A DNA stretch of 64,000 nt, taken from NCBI GenBank assembly GCA_049889695.1, contig JBMHCX010000006.1, positions 186,001 through 250,000 of the forward strand, given 5' to 3'. How positions within the stretch are numbered: the stretch's first letter is position 1; each line of letters opens with the position of its first letter. The position numbers and the translations under genes were made by a program. The notes under the pieces are model-generated. The model was given only the letters and a program-made list of their open reading frames with translations. It did not search any database and was not told the DNA's origin. Positions 1 to 9,510 of the stretch are shown piece after piece. Origin of the DNA: WTJH01 sp049889695 (GTDB lineage Bacteria > Bacteroidota > Bacteroidia > Flavobacteriales > Flavobacteriaceae).

Positions 1-218
1 CCTACCCGTCCAATAAATTCAAGCTGTGGTGCTTCTGAAAGCAGTTGACGATCGACCGGAACTCTGCTTCTTAAAATTAATCCATGGCAATCTTTGAGTT
101 CCTGAAAAATCTCCTGCAAAGGGGCCTTATACGCTATGCGATTTTCAAAGCCTAGAGCTTCTAAGCCTTCTACTAATGCAGGATGATTTTCATCGATATG
201 GAGAATCTTTTTGCGCAT
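1..218 (-). CDS. 2-hydroxyacid dehydrogenase (SerA-like), 3'-truncated by window edge
   Basis: Only the first 72 or so residues are inside the window. They begin MRKKILHIDENHP and include ILRSRVPVD and FIGRVG, typical of the N-terminal substrate domain of D-isomer-specific 2-hydroxyacid dehydrogenases such as phosphoglycerate dehydrogenase. These enzymes reduce or oxidise 2-oxo/2-hydroxy acids with NAD(P). The Rossmann domain and catalytic His/Glu/Arg lie outside the window, so the substrate cannot be judged. The ATG at 218 is the only plausible start. It lies 16 bases after the mgtE stop, so the gene is probably the last seen member of the ribF-to-mgtE operon. Confidence 0.75.
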   Translation of the reverse strand, partial: MRKKILHIDENHPALVEGLEALGFENRIAYKAPLQEIFQELKDCHGLILRSRVPVDRQLLSEAPQLEFIGRV

Positions 219-234
219 GCATGAAAAAATTTGC

Positions 235-1593
235 TTAAAAGCCTAACACCAGCTGAGCAAAGTAAAAGAACAAGAAAATCCCAAAGATGTCATTGCAAGT
301 CGTAATAAATGGTCCGGTAGCAATGGCCGGATCGATTCCTCTTCGGTCGAGTATTATCGGAACAAAAGTGCCGATTAATGCAGCAATAACTATGACTCCC
401 ATCATAGAGCCAGCGATAGTTAAGCTTAAAATAAGATCTTGCTGAACAATGGTGCCAAAAAGAATGAGCATGAGGGCTAAGAAAAACCCGTTGATCAGAC
501 TCAAGCTTACTTCCTTAATTAAGCGAGATAGCAAAGACCCTTTAACGACATCATTGGCAAGACCTTGAACGATAATTGCAGACGATTGCACCCCAACATT
601 CCCTGCCATTGCCGCGATCAGGGGTGTGTAAAAAAATAGATTTCGCAGTTCGGGCAAGTTCATAATCGACTCGAAATCTTGTAAGATAAATACACTTCCT
701 AAACCACCTAAGAGCCCCAAGAAGAGCCATGGAAGCCGTGCTTTCGTCAGTTCAAAAATACTGTCATCTGCTTCGACATCTGTTGAAATTCCTGCCGCTA
801 GTTGATAGTCTTTATCAGCTTCATCTTTGATGAAATCAACGATATCATCGATGGTAATTCGCCCTTTAAGTTTCTTTTCCTCGTCAACTACTGGGATTGC
901 TTCTAAATCGTATTTAGACATGATCTTGCTCACTTCCTCAGCATTCTCATCGGTGGTCACATAATCTACATTGGGGATATAAATGTCTTTGACTTTGGAT
1001 TTAGATTTTGCCGTGATAAGATCCTTCAAGGAAAGCCTACCTAACAATATATTATTCTGGTCGACCACGTAGATAGAGTGTACTCGAGTGACTTCCTCTG
1101 CTTGTGCTCGAATCTCGTTTAGACATTTAGTTACGCTAAGATTTTCATCCACCTTAATGAGCTCTTTGGCCATGAGTCCTCCAGCTGTGTTTTCGTCGTA
1201 TTGGATTAATTCTCGAATATCCTCTGCATGGGTGCTGTCGGAAATTTGCTCAATGACACGTTCTTGTCTAATTTCAGGCAATTCGAGTATCAGATCGGCA
1301 GCATCATCCGTGTCTAATTCATCTACTTGAGCGGCAATTTCTTTGGCGGACAGTTGTTGGAGAATGCTCAGACGAAAATCTTCATCGAGCTCGGCAAGTG
1401 CGTCTGCAGATTTTTCATCGTCTATCAGCTTTAAAATAAAGGAAGCATCTTCCACAGATAGGTAGTCGACAATTTCGGCTATATCTGCATAGTGCAGGCT
1501 TTCTAATTGGGCGATTAGTGCCTTTTTTTCAGAAGCCCGAATCCATTCTTGGATCTGGTTAATTAAGCTCTCATTGATCTGAAAATTGGCCAT
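235..1593 (-). CDS. mgtE: Magnesium transporter MgtE
   Basis: Inner-membrane Mg2+ channel/transporter of 452 residues, the usual length. An acidic MgtE_N domain (about 30-130, with DELDTDDAADL at 91-101) is followed by two CBS domains (about 135-255, opening with GGLMA at 138), which act as Mg2+ sensors in the family. A membrane region of about five helices (285-450) carries the conserved GNVGVQSS pore segment. The start overlaps the ksgA end by 23 bases, indicating translational coupling within the ribF-serS-DUF4286-ksgA-mgtE run. No leader long enough for an M-box type Mg2+ riboswitch exists, so control is probably at protein level through the CBS domains. Confidence 0.95.
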   Translation of the reverse strand: MANFQINESLINQIQEWIRASEKKALIAQLESLHYADIAEIVDYLSVEDASFILKLIDDEKSADALAELDEDFRLSILQQLSAKEIAAQVDELDTDDAADLILELPEIRQERVIEQISDSTHAEDIRELIQYDENTAGGLMAKELIKVDENLSVTKCLNEIRAQAEEVTRVHSIYVVDQNNILLGRLSLKDLITAKSKSKVKDIYIPNVDYVTTDENAEEVSKIMSKYDLEAIPVVDEEKKLKGRITIDDIVDFIKDEADKDYQLAAGISTDVEADDSIFELTKARLPWLFLGLLGGLGSVFILQDFESIMNLPELRNLFFYTPLIAAMAGNVGVQSSAIIVQGLANDVVKGSLLSRLIKEVSLSLINGFFLALMLILFGTIVQQDLILSLTIAGSMMGVIVIAALIGTFVPIILDRRGIDPAIATGPFITTCNDIFGIFLFFYFAQLVLGF

Positions 1594-2359
1594 GCTCTAT
1601 TCGTTGTGTTAGTGCAACAAAGTCGGCGCCAGTGAGTTGTTCTGGGCGCTGCCCAAAGATACTATCTTCTGTAAGACTTTTTTCCAGTTGAAAGCTTTTT
1701 AAACTATTTCTTAATGTTTTTCTCCTTTGCTGAAAACTTGTTTTGACGACCTTGAACAAAAGCTTTTCGTCACAGCCCAATGAAAAATCTTCTTTTCGAA
1801 GCATTTGAATGACACCAGAATCGACCTTAGGGGGAGGACTGAAAACTTTTGGGGAGACTGTAAACAAATAGTTGGTGTCATAGAACAATTGACATAAAAC
1901 CGACAAAATTCCATAGGTTTTCGAACCTGGTTTCTCACAGAGTCGTTGCGCAACTTCCTTTTGAAACATCCCTCCAAAAAAGGGAATTTGATCTCTGTTT
2001 TCCAGAACTTTAAATACGATTTGTGATGAGATGTTATACGGGAAATTCCCAATGATACCCAAGGATTGTTGGGGAAATTTCTCTCTTAAATCAATTTTCA
2101 AAAAATCCAATTCATGTATGCGTCCTTGAAGTTTGGGAAAATATTCATTCAAGTACTGAACCGATTCGCTATCGATTTCAATCAGATGAAGTTTGTCGAA
2201 GTGATCGTCTAAAAATTGGGTTAGAACTCCCATTCCTGGACCGATTTCAATCAAGGTTTCTATTGGAGTATCTGCAACAGTTTCTGCAATTTTTTGGGCA
2301 ATATTCAGATCGTTCAAAAAATGCTGCCCCAAATGTTTTTTAGCGCGAACAGACTTCAT
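1571..2359 (-). CDS. ksgA: 16S rRNA dimethyladenosine transferase KsgA/RsmA
   Basis: Dimethylates the two adjacent adenines in helix 45 of 16S rRNA during late small-subunit assembly, using S-adenosylmethionine. The 262 residues match the family. HLGQHFL is near the N-terminus, the SAM motif EIGPGMG is at about 38-44, and the target-base motif appears as NFPY at about 105-108 (NLPY is the commoner form). The start overlaps the DUF4286 stop by four bases (ATGA arrangement) and the 3' end overlaps mgtE by 23 bases, so translation of the three genes is likely coupled. Confidence 0.96.
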   Translation of the reverse strand: MKSVRAKKHLGQHFLNDLNIAQKIAETVADTPIETLIEIGPGMGVLTQFLDDHFDKLHLIEIDSESVQYLNEYFPKLQGRIHELDFLKIDLREKFPQQSLGIIGNFPYNISSQIVFKVLENRDQIPFFGGMFQKEVAQRLCEKPGSKTYGILSVLCQLFYDTNYLFTVSPKVFSPPPKVDSGVIQMLRKEDFSLGCDEKLLFKVVKTSFQQRRKTLRNSLKSFQLEKSLTEDSIFGQRPEQLTGADFVALTQRIEHGQFSDQ

Positions 2360-2670
2360 AGCTCCCAGGGCTGTTCTTCCAGCAAACTGCCAAAATAGAT
2401 TGCTTTAGTCTGGAATTTTTCTTTTGAAGCTTCTTCTATTTTTCCGTCATGATGACTTAGGAATAACTGAAGACTTTTTGCGCTGTCAAAAAATAACTGC
2501 ACGGCAAAACTTTGTCCTTCTGGACTGTTCTGACTTCTTACCCACAGCAGTTTTGGCGTCTGACAGAATTGAGAAGACTCGAATTTTTCATGAACAAATT
2601 GTAGCAGCCAATTTCTCCAATCATCCACGATATCAATCTCTACTTGTGCGGTAAGATTATAGATCCACAT
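2356..2670 (-). CDS. DUF4286 family protein
   Basis: Small cytoplasmic protein of 104 residues resembling the DUF4286 family, found almost only in Bacteroidota and of unknown function. It begins MWIYNLTAQVEID, has the family's short alpha/beta-barrel-like pattern and no signal or membrane segment. It sits 3 bases after the serS stop and overlaps the ksgA start by four bases, a neighbourhood that suggests a role linked to translation or ribosome maturation. That role is inference from context only. Confidence 0.8.
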   Translation of the reverse strand: MWIYNLTAQVEIDIVDDWRNWLLQFVHEKFESSQFCQTPKLLWVRSQNSPEGQSFAVQLFFDSAKSLQLFLSHHDGKIEEASKEKFQTKAIYFGSLLEEQPWEL

Positions 2671-2673
2671 GAT

Positions 2674-3945
2674 TTAATTGATGCTGTCAAATCCGGTGTA
2701 AGGCACTAAGACCTGAGGAATTTTGATGCTACCTTCGGACTGAAAGTTTTCCAATAGTGCCGCCATGATTCTCGGCAGTGCTAGGGCGCTTCCATTGAGG
2801 GTATGAACCCGTTCTTTGGTGCCTGAAGCTGTTTTGTAGCGAAGACCTAAACGTTCTGCCTGATAGCTATCGAAAGTCGATACGGAACTGACCTCCAACC
2901 AACGTTTTTGGGCAGCTGAATACACTTCGAAGTCATAAGTGAGTGCCGAGGTAAATCCAAGGTCTCCACCACAAAGGCGCAATATTCGAAAAGGTAATTC
3001 CAAAGATTCAAGTATGCTCTGTACATGTGCTACCATCTGATCTAGGGCATTCATCGCATTTTCTGGCTTTTCGATGCGAACAATTTCAACTTTATCGAAC
3101 TGGTGTAGACGGTTGAGTCCTCTTACATGCGCCCCATAACTTCCGGCTTCTCTTCTAAAACAAGGGGTATATCCCGTTAATGCGATCGGTAGATCCGTAT
3201 GGGAAAGTAACTGGTCTCTATATAAGTTCGTTAAGGGTACCTCTGCCGTAGGAATCAGATAAAGATCGTCGTCCTGAACGTGATACATTTGTCCCTCTTT
3301 GTCGGGTAATTGTCCAGTTCCAAAGCCAGAAGCAGCATTGACCAGGTGCGGGACTTGCATTTCGGTATAGCCAGCAGCAGTGTTTTGGTCTAAAAAATAC
3401 TGGATAAGTGCTCGTTGCAGTCTCGCTCCTTTGTTGGTATACACTGGGAAACCGGCTCCGGTAATTTTACTTCCTAGCTCGAAATCGATCAGTTGAAATT
3501 TTTCGGCCAATTCCCAATGGGGGAGGGCAGTTTCCGATAGGTTTGTCAGTTCCCCCACCTGAGAGACTACTTCATTGTCTTCTTCAGAATTCCCTGCAGG
3601 GACAATACTTTTTGGAACATTCGGGATGCTGGAACGCAATTCGAGTATTTTCGTGTTGAGTTCCTGTAGTTTTTCTTGATCGGCTTTGGTTTTTATCTTG
3701 AGCGTTGCGGTTTCCGATTTTAGGGTTTCAGCTTCCTCTTTTTTACCTTGTTTAAACAAGCCACCGATTTCTTTCGCTAGTTGATTTGCTCGCGCAAGAT
3801 TCTGATCCAGTTGGGTTTGAAGTTGTCTCCTTTCCTGATCGATGGCTATGAGCTGATCGATCAGATCCATGTCTTCAAAATTTCTTTTTTGTAACCCCTC
3901 TATTACTTTTTCTCGGTTTTCCCGAAGGATTTGCATCGCTAACAT
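2674..3945 (-). CDS. serS: Seryl-tRNA synthetase
   Basis: Charges tRNA-Ser with serine through a seryl-adenylate. The N-terminal coiled-coil arm (about 25-105) is followed by a class II catalytic core with a motif-2 segment FRREAGSYGAHVRGL and a motif-3 segment near LPRIMAALLENFQ. From the ATG at 3945 the protein has 423 residues and begins MLAMQILRENREKV, matching the family N-terminus. An upstream TTG at 3969 is rejected because it overlaps a good -7 box on this strand (TACCTTTG, 3967-3974), so it would lie ahead of the transcript start. The gene therefore has its own promoter inside the ribF operon. Confidence 0.96.
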   Translation of the reverse strand: MLAMQILRENREKVIEGLQKRNFEDMDLIDQLIAIDQERRQLQTQLDQNLARANQLAKEIGGLFKQGKKEEAETLKSETATLKIKTKADQEKLQELNTKILELRSSIPNVPKSIVPAGNSEEDNEVVSQVGELTNLSETALPHWELAEKFQLIDFELGSKITGAGFPVYTNKGARLQRALIQYFLDQNTAAGYTEMQVPHLVNAASGFGTGQLPDKEGQMYHVQDDDLYLIPTAEVPLTNLYRDQLLSHTDLPIALTGYTPCFRREAGSYGAHVRGLNRLHQFDKVEIVRIEKPENAMNALDQMVAHVQSILESLELPFRILRLCGGDLGFTSALTYDFEVYSAAQKRWLEVSSVSTFDSYQAERLGLRYKTASGTKERVHTLNGSALALPRIMAALLENFQSEGSIKIPQVLVPYTGFDSIN

Positions 3946-3966
3946 GATCTTCCAATTTTCTTGGCG

Positions 3967-3974
3967 CAAAGGTA
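3967..3974 (-). promoter_or_regulatory. -7 box of serS promoter
   Basis: The minus strand reads TACCTTTG followed by CGCC, an exact match to the Bacteroidota -7 consensus TANNTTTG. It lies 22 bases before the serS ATG at 3945. No clear TTTG -33 element is visible at the usual distance. Confidence 0.55.
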
Positions 3975-3986
3975 TTTAAAAACCCC

Positions 3987-4922
3987 TTAAGAATGGGTCT
4001 GTTTCATCCACTTCCGACAACTGCTAGCATCTTTTTCCAATTGTTCTTGTAGTGCTTCCAAAGAGGCGAAAGCTTTTTCTTCGCGAATGTTTCGTAGAAT
4101 TTCAACCCTAAGCTTTTTACCATATAGATTTCCATCAAAATCAAAAAGGTGAATTTCTATGGTTTGTTGGTTGGATTTAAGCGTTGGTCGTGTTCCAATA
4201 TTCATCATCCCATAACAACTTTCCTGATCCCAAGTGGTCCGTACCCAATAAACACCTCTGGGAGGAATCATTTTATATGTTTCGGGGATGTGAAGATTTG
4301 CCGTTGGGAAGTTTAGTTGTCGTCCTAATTGCTGCCCTTTTACCACCATTCCTTTCAGTTGAAAAGGACGGCCTAGAAACTGTTCTACTCGTTCCCAATT
4401 TCCGACACTAACAGCCTTTCTGATTTTTGTGGAACTCACGGCTATTTGTTGGATGTCTTGAGCAGGTATTTCGTGCACTCGAAATCTGTAGGTTTCTCCA
4501 AGGGCTTTCAGATCATCTATGTTGGATTCCCGATTGCGGCCAAAGCGATGATCGTAACCCATGAAAATCTCTGCTACATTAAGTTGTTCTACTAGAATAT
4601 TTCGGGTAAACTCCAAAGCCGAAAGTCTGGAAAAGGCTACACTAAATGGGTGAATAATTAGGGTGTCGATTCCAATAGCTGCTAGTGCATCAATTTTTTC
4701 ATCTATGGTGTCAATCAGCTTTAGGTCTACATCTTTTTGGAGGATTTGTCTGGGATGAGGGAAGAATGTTAGTACAACTGTTTCTAAATTCTTTTCTCTA
4801 GCAGTCGCTACCAGCTTTTTCAGGATCTTTTGGTGCCCAATATGTAATCCATCGTAGGTCCCCACCGTAAAAACGGTTTTTCGTTCTGAAAAATAGTTTT
4901 CCAACTGATGAACTACTTTCAT
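3987..4922 (-). CDS. ribF: Bifunctional riboflavin kinase / FAD synthetase
   Basis: Converts riboflavin to FMN and then FAD. The N-terminal nucleotidyltransferase (about 15-165) shows TVGTYDGLHIGHQKIL with the HIGH-like HxGH signature. The C-terminal flavokinase (about 180-305) shows GRQLNFPTANL with the PTAN Mg-ATP motif. Length is 311 residues, standard for RibF. The ATG at 4922 is preferred over the in-frame TTG at 4925. It is the first gene of the minus-strand housekeeping run and lies 41 bases upstream of serS. Confidence 0.95.
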   Translation of the reverse strand: MKVVHQLENYFSERKTVFTVGTYDGLHIGHQKILKKLVATAREKNLETVVLTFFPHPRQILQKDVDLKLIDTIDEKIDALAAIGIDTLIIHPFSVAFSRLSALEFTRNILVEQLNVAEIFMGYDHRFGRNRESNIDDLKALGETYRFRVHEIPAQDIQQIAVSSTKIRKAVSVGNWERVEQFLGRPFQLKGMVVKGQQLGRQLNFPTANLHIPETYKMIPPRGVYWVRTTWDQESCYGMMNIGTRPTLKSNQQTIEIHLFDFDGNLYGKKLRVEILRNIREEKAFASLEALQEQLEKDASSCRKWMKQTHS

Positions 4923-4947
4923 CAAAATTTATACTTTAGTGTTCTCA

Positions 4948-4955
4948 CAAAAGTA
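4948..4955 (-). promoter_or_regulatory. -7 box of ribF promoter
   Basis: The minus strand reads TACTTTTG, matching TANNTTTG, 25 bases before the ribF ATG in the short divergent gap with the metalloprotease gene. No convincing -33 element was seen. Confidence 0.5.
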
Positions 4956-5001
4956 GTGTATTTCCTGTGCTATGGGGAAATATTTCTGCAGATGTCATTT
5001 T

Positions 5002-8000
5002 ATGTTTCAGTTGCATCGATTTTTTTGTTTTGTAGCCTTGGGATTTTTTTCCCATGCGCAAGCACAGCAATTGTGGATGCCTCAATCTGCTCCCCCTAAA
5101 AGTGCTTTAACGCATCAATATTACAAGCTTCAAGAGGCTCCCTCTAAAAAGGAATCTTCCAAAGGGAAAAATGCTCAGCTGACCCTTGCATTTCCGAATG
5201 AAGAGGGGGTATTAGAAAACTTTAATTTAAAAGAAGTTGCTGTTTTAAGTCCTCAATTACAACAGCAATTTCCGTGGATCCGAACTTTTATCGGTACAAG
5301 TGCAGAACGCAAAGGGGTACACATAAGGGTTAGTCAAAGCCGCAAAGGGTACTGGTCTTGGATGAAAACACCTCAGGGAGATTACTTTATGCAACCCTCT
5401 CGTAAAAAGAAAGAGATGCATTTATGGTATAAACGAGATTCAAATCTATCGACCCGATTCAGCTGCACCACCCCAAAACACTTCAAAAGAGAGGAAAATT
5501 CTTTAAACAAAAGTATTCATCAGCAGCCTAACCCCGATCAGCTGAGAACGTTTAGAATAGCGGTGGTCACCACAGGGGAATACGGACAGTATTGGGCAGA
5601 TGACGACTCCACAAATGGGAGTCCCGCCGAGGACGTATTGGCAGAGATTGTTCGTTCCATCCATCGAATTAACGAGGTATTCGAAACCGACCTTCAGGTG
5701 CACCTAGAATTAGTTTCTGGAACCGAGCTGATTCATCTAGATCCGGCTACAGACCCTTTTAACGGGAGTACTTCTCTCAATACACAAACCCAAAATTACC
5801 TTGATGCTCAATTCGGTAATGCCAACTATGATTTAGGGCATCTGTTGGACTATGACAGCCCCAATGGCAATGCCGGGAGTATTGGTAATGTATGTCGGAC
5901 CGGGTCGAAGGGGAGTGCTTTTTCAGCACATGATTTTCGGGATGCGTATAATGTAGAGTATCTGACAGACTATTTCGATCTTGATTTTTTTGGCCACGAA
6001 CTCGGCCATCAATTTGGGGGATCACATACGTTCGGATTTAGCTATGAATCTTTCGGCGCCAATATGGAACCAGGAAGTGGTTCTACGATTATGGCCTATG
6101 CAGGGATTACGGGGACGCATGATGTACAAAATCACGGAGATGCTTATTTCCACTACAAGAATATTCAGCAGATCAACAACTATATAGCCTCCCAAAGTTG
6201 CCAGGGGGTAGGAGAAGCACTCAATAATACTCCCCCGACGATTAATCCATTGACAGATGTGACTGTTCCAAAGGGTACGGCCTATAAATTAAACGCTTCT
6301 GCTTCAGACCCAGACACTGAAGATGTCTTGTATTATTGTTGGGAGCAAATAGATGATGGACGTGTTCGTCGGGAAGATTTTGGTCCTACCAAGCTCACCG
6401 GGGCCATGGCTAGGTCGCGCCCCCCTAGAACAGAAAGCTATCGTTATATTCCTCAACTGCCAGCAATTTTGAGTGGTAATTTAACCCAGTCGAATCCTAC
6501 CCGTGGGGCTCGTTGGGAAACCGTTTCTGAGGTTGGAAGAGACCTGAATTGGGGATTAACAGTTCGCGATCGTATGGCAACGGACACAAGTTTATATGGG
6601 AAAGTTACTCAGGCCTCTTTTGAAATAACAGTCGATGCGAATGCAGGCCCCTTTCGGGTAATCTCTCAAGCTTCCAATACTCAGTGGACAGGTGGGCAAT
6701 GGGCCACTGTTCGTTGGGACGTAGCCCAAACGAATCAGGGAACTATTGGAGTAGCAGATGTTCGCATTCTATTATCGACGGACGGCGGCCAGCATTTTGA
6801 TCATGTATTAGCTGCACAAACTCCGAATGACGGCCAAGCCGAAGTAGTCGTTCCCCTTGGTATAGGTAGCCAAGCTGCTCGGATTATGGTGGAACCGATT
6901 AACAATATTTTCTTAGCGGTTAACGCACAGGATTTCTCCATACAGCAGAAAGATATTAGTTTGCAATTCGACGGATCAACCCTCGAAAAATGCAGCAACG
7001 ATTCGAATCAGATAGGATTTCAGTTAAACAGGGTATCTACTCAGTCCGGGACCATTCGTTTATCGATCATAGACCCCCCACAAGCTTTGAGCCTTGCTTT
7101 ACTCCAATCCCAGTTTTCGACTGGACAAACAACTGGGGTTTTAGAAATCAGTAATTTATCTTCGATTCCGAGTGGAGATTATCAAGTCCTCGTTCGCGCT
7201 AGTGTAGACGGGCAAACCAGCTCTGCCACAACAGCAGACGTCACTTTAAATTTAAATATTCGTTCTGCAACTATTGCTACTCCAGTTCTGCAAAGCCCCA
7301 CAAACGGACTCCAAGACGTAGAGGCTTATGTTCAGCTGAATTGGGCGGCAGATACCAATGCCAGTCGTTACAGGGTAGAGGTGTCGACAGTAGAAAATTT
7401 TAGTACGCTTACCTTTAGTAGTACGACAGAAAGCACACAAATTACGACCCCTCAATTAGCTTCAGATGAAATCTACTATTGGCGCGTGAAAGCCCTGAAC
7501 AGTTGTGGCGAAAGTTCCTTTAGCGAAGTGCGAAACTTTAGAACAGAAATTGTCAGTTGTCAAACCTATGCCGCAGAAAATCTTCCGCAAAACCTCACAG
7601 ATGCCACGGCAACAGATAGAGGTGTTACACGCATCGAAATTTTGGTACAGGACAACCTTCCGATACTAGATATCGAATGTATGGTCGATATTACGCATAC
7701 CTGGGTAGAGGATCTGGAGCTTAAATTAATATCCCCCGGAGGGCAAACGATTCAACTATCCGATCAGATAGGAGAAAATCAGGATAACTACAGAAATACT
7801 GTCTTCGATCAAGAAGCAACAACTCCAATCACATCCGGAGAACCACCCTATACAGGACGTTTTCGTCCTGCAGGCGATTTGTCTTTACTGTACAATACCG
7901 ATTCAGGAGGGACTTGGATCTTAGAGGTAACCGACCATCAGGCCGAGGATGTAGGAAGCATACGTGCTGCAGAATTGACAATTTGTTACAATGGTGTTCC

Positions 8001-8838
8001 AGAAGAAAATAGCGATCAGGATATCATCCCAGATAGTACAGATAACTGTCCTTTCATCACTAATCCTAACCAGTCAGATGCCAATACCAACGGTATTGGA
8101 GACTTGTGTGATTTATATGATCCTGAAAACCTCAGAATTCAGAAGTTTGATGCTACTTGTGTGGCGAAAAACAATGGTCAAGTCAGGATAACTGCTCGCG
8201 CCCTCTTTAATTATACAGCCCGTTTAGAGGGCTCAGGGGTAAACCAAACCAGAGTCTTGAACGATCAAGCAGCTCAATTTGAAAATTTAGCTCCTGGAAA
8301 TTATACGATTTGTATAACCTCAAGTGCGGATGATTCTTTCGAATCTTGTTTTGAGACGACTGTCCAACAACCGGAGTCCCTTCAAGTTCAGGTCCAGTTA
8401 GACCACTTTGAAAATCAGATGTCTCTTGATTTAGCTGGGGCTGATAGTTTCCGTGTGAAAATTGCAGATCAGCTTTATCAGGTCGATGCTCCCGGACGAT
8501 GGACGACCACTCTACCAAAGCAATGGACACGTGTTGAAGTAACCACAGAACTGAATTGCCAAGGAAAGTTTAGTCAATGGATTGGCCCCCAAAAGAAGCC
8601 CAGAATATCTCCTAATCCGGCCACTTCCTTTACAGAAATTCTTCTACCAGAAGCCGATACGTATAGTATCTATATGCTCACGATGGAAGGTCACATTCTT
8701 TTAGAAGAAAAAATTATAATCGATCAGGAAAATGGCGGATCACACCGACTAAACCTCAGTCAGATGCCACCCGGTGTATATGTGATTCAGGTTCATGGCA
8801 CCTATCTGAGTCATACGTTTAAATTAATCAAGAAGTGA
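5002..8838 (+). CDS. Secreted M12B-type metalloprotease with P domain and T9SS sorting tail
   Basis: Multidomain extracellular zinc protease of 1278 residues. A signal peptide (MFQLHRFF to AQAQQ) favours the ATG at 5002; an in-frame ATG at 4972 would bury it. A propeptide containing a lone Cys (RFSCTTPK), a possible cysteine switch, precedes the reprolysin-like domain (about 185-415). The zinc motif HELGHQFGGSH starts at His332, with a TIMAYAGIT Met-turn after it. Next come beta-sandwich segments, a fibronectin III-like module (about 750-840), a P/Homo B domain (about 845-995, ending ELTICY), a thrombospondin type 3-like Asp-rich calcium stretch (about 1000-1030), and a C-terminal type A T9SS sorting domain (SPNPATSF to FKLIKK). 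Family knowledge predicts export by Sec, then T9SS release or anchoring. The substrate is unknown. Confidence 0.9.
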   Translation: MFQLHRFFCFVALGFFSHAQAQQLWMPQSAPPKSALTHQYYKLQEAPSKKESSKGKNAQLTLAFPNEEGVLENFNLKEVAVLSPQLQQQFPWIRTFIGTSAERKGVHIRVSQSRKGYWSWMKTPQGDYFMQPSRKKKEMHLWYKRDSNLSTRFSCTTPKHFKREENSLNKSIHQQPNPDQLRTFRIAVVTTGEYGQYWADDDSTNGSPAEDVLAEIVRSIHRINEVFETDLQVHLELVSGTELIHLDPATDPFNGSTSLNTQTQNYLDAQFGNANYDLGHLLDYDSPNGNAGSIGNVCRTGSKGSAFSAHDFRDAYNVEYLTDYFDLDFFGHELGHQFGGSHTFGFSYESFGANMEPGSGSTIMAYAGITGTHDVQNHGDAYFHYKNIQQINNYIASQSCQGVGEALNNTPPTINPLTDVTVPKGTAYKLNASASDPDTEDVLYYCWEQIDDGRVRREDFGPTKLTGAMARSRPPRTESYRYIPQLPAILSGNLTQSNPTRGARWETVSEVGRDLNWGLTVRDRMATDTSLYGKVTQASFEITVDANAGPFRVISQASNTQWTGGQWATVRWDVAQTNQGTIGVADVRILLSTDGGQHFDHVLAAQTPNDGQAEVVVPLGIGSQAARIMVEPINNIFLAVNAQDFSIQQKDISLQFDGSTLEKCSNDSNQIGFQLNRVSTQSGTIRLSIIDPPQALSLALLQSQFSTGQTTGVLEISNLSSIPSGDYQVLVRASVDGQTSSATTADVTLNLNIRSATIATPVLQSPTNGLQDVEAYVQLNWAADTNASRYRVEVSTVENFSTLTFSSTTESTQITTPQLASDEIYYWRVKALNSCGESSFSEVRNFRTEIVSCQTYAAENLPQNLTDATATDRGVTRIEILVQDNLPILDIECMVDITHTWVEDLELKLISPGGQTIQLSDQIGENQDNYRNTVFDQEATTPITSGEPPYTGRFRPAGDLSLLYNTDSGGTWILEVTDHQAEDVGSIRAAELTICYNGVPEENSDQDIIPDSTDNCPFITNPNQSDANTNGIGDLCDLYDPENLRIQKFDATCVAKNNGQVRITARALFNYTARLEGSGVNQTRVLNDQAAQFENLAPGNYTICITSSADDSFESCFETTVQQPESLQVQVQLDHFENQMSLDLAGADSFRVKIADQLYQVDAPGRWTTTLPKQWTRVEVTTELNCQGKFSQWIGPQKKPRISPNPATSFTEILLPEADTYSIYMLTMEGHILLEEKIIIDQENGGSHRLNLSQMPPGVYVIQVHGTYLSHTFKLIKK

Positions 8839-9506
8839 TGAGGAAAATTGGTTTCATTTTTGGTTTATTTTGGTTAATGGCTTGCGGATCAGATCCGATC
8901 CCGTCCCCACAAACCGCAACACTACAGTCGCCAGCAAATATGGAATCGTGTACAACAGCTTCACCTGTGAATCCTCAACAAAGTGTCGTTGAATTTAATT
9001 GGGGAGACGCAGACGATACAGATAGCTATACATTATTTATAGAAAATTTATCTACTCAAGCCCGGACGCAAGTCAGTGTATCGGTCTCTGAAGCGAGAAG
9101 AACATTGGCCAGAGGAATAGCCTACCGCTGGTGGGTGGAAAGCCTCTCAGAAGCAAGTTCTGAAAGTGCAACGTCCGAAAAGTGGGTCTTTTATCTGGAG
9201 GGGGAAGCCACCGCTCAGCATCTTCCTTTCCCTGCTGATTTAATTTTTCCTGCAGAGGATGGACAAGTAAACACAGATACAGTAGAATTTCAATGGACAG
9301 GATCCGATATAGATGAGGATATTGCCCATTACAACTTACTTTTGGGGAGCAGTGCCGATGAACTAGTAATCGTTGCATCAGAGGTTACAGACAATCGATA
9401 CTCGGCCAGTGTAAATGCCAATAGCACCTACTATTGGCAAGTGGTCACAGTAGATGCGCAAGGGAATCGTTCCTACTCGGGCATTAACCGATTCCAAACC
9501 CTTTAA
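8838..9506 (+). CDS. Lipoprotein with fibronectin III-like domains
   Basis: Predicted surface or periplasmic lipoprotein of 222 residues. The signal ends in LMAC with the lipid-attachment Cys at 16, followed by GSD. Two beta-sandwich repeats (about 25-120 and 125-222) resemble fibronectin III modules, with the typical YYWQVVTVDAQGNRS strand pattern. The second is similar to the FN3-like module in the upstream protease. The ATG overlaps the protease TGA by one base (TGATG), so the two genes are very likely co-translated. A role as an accessory or substrate-binding partner of the protease is inferred from that coupling only. Confidence 0.75.
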   Translation: MRKIGFIFGLFWLMACGSDPIPSPQTATLQSPANMESCTTASPVNPQQSVVEFNWGDADDTDSYTLFIENLSTQARTQVSVSVSEARRTLARGIAYRWWVESLSEASSESATSEKWVFYLEGEATAQHLPFPADLIFPAEDGQVNTDTVEFQWTGSDIDEDIAHYNLLLGSSADELVIVASEVTDNRYSASVNANSTYYWQVVTVDAQGNRSYSGINRFQTL

Positions 9507-9510
9507 GTTT

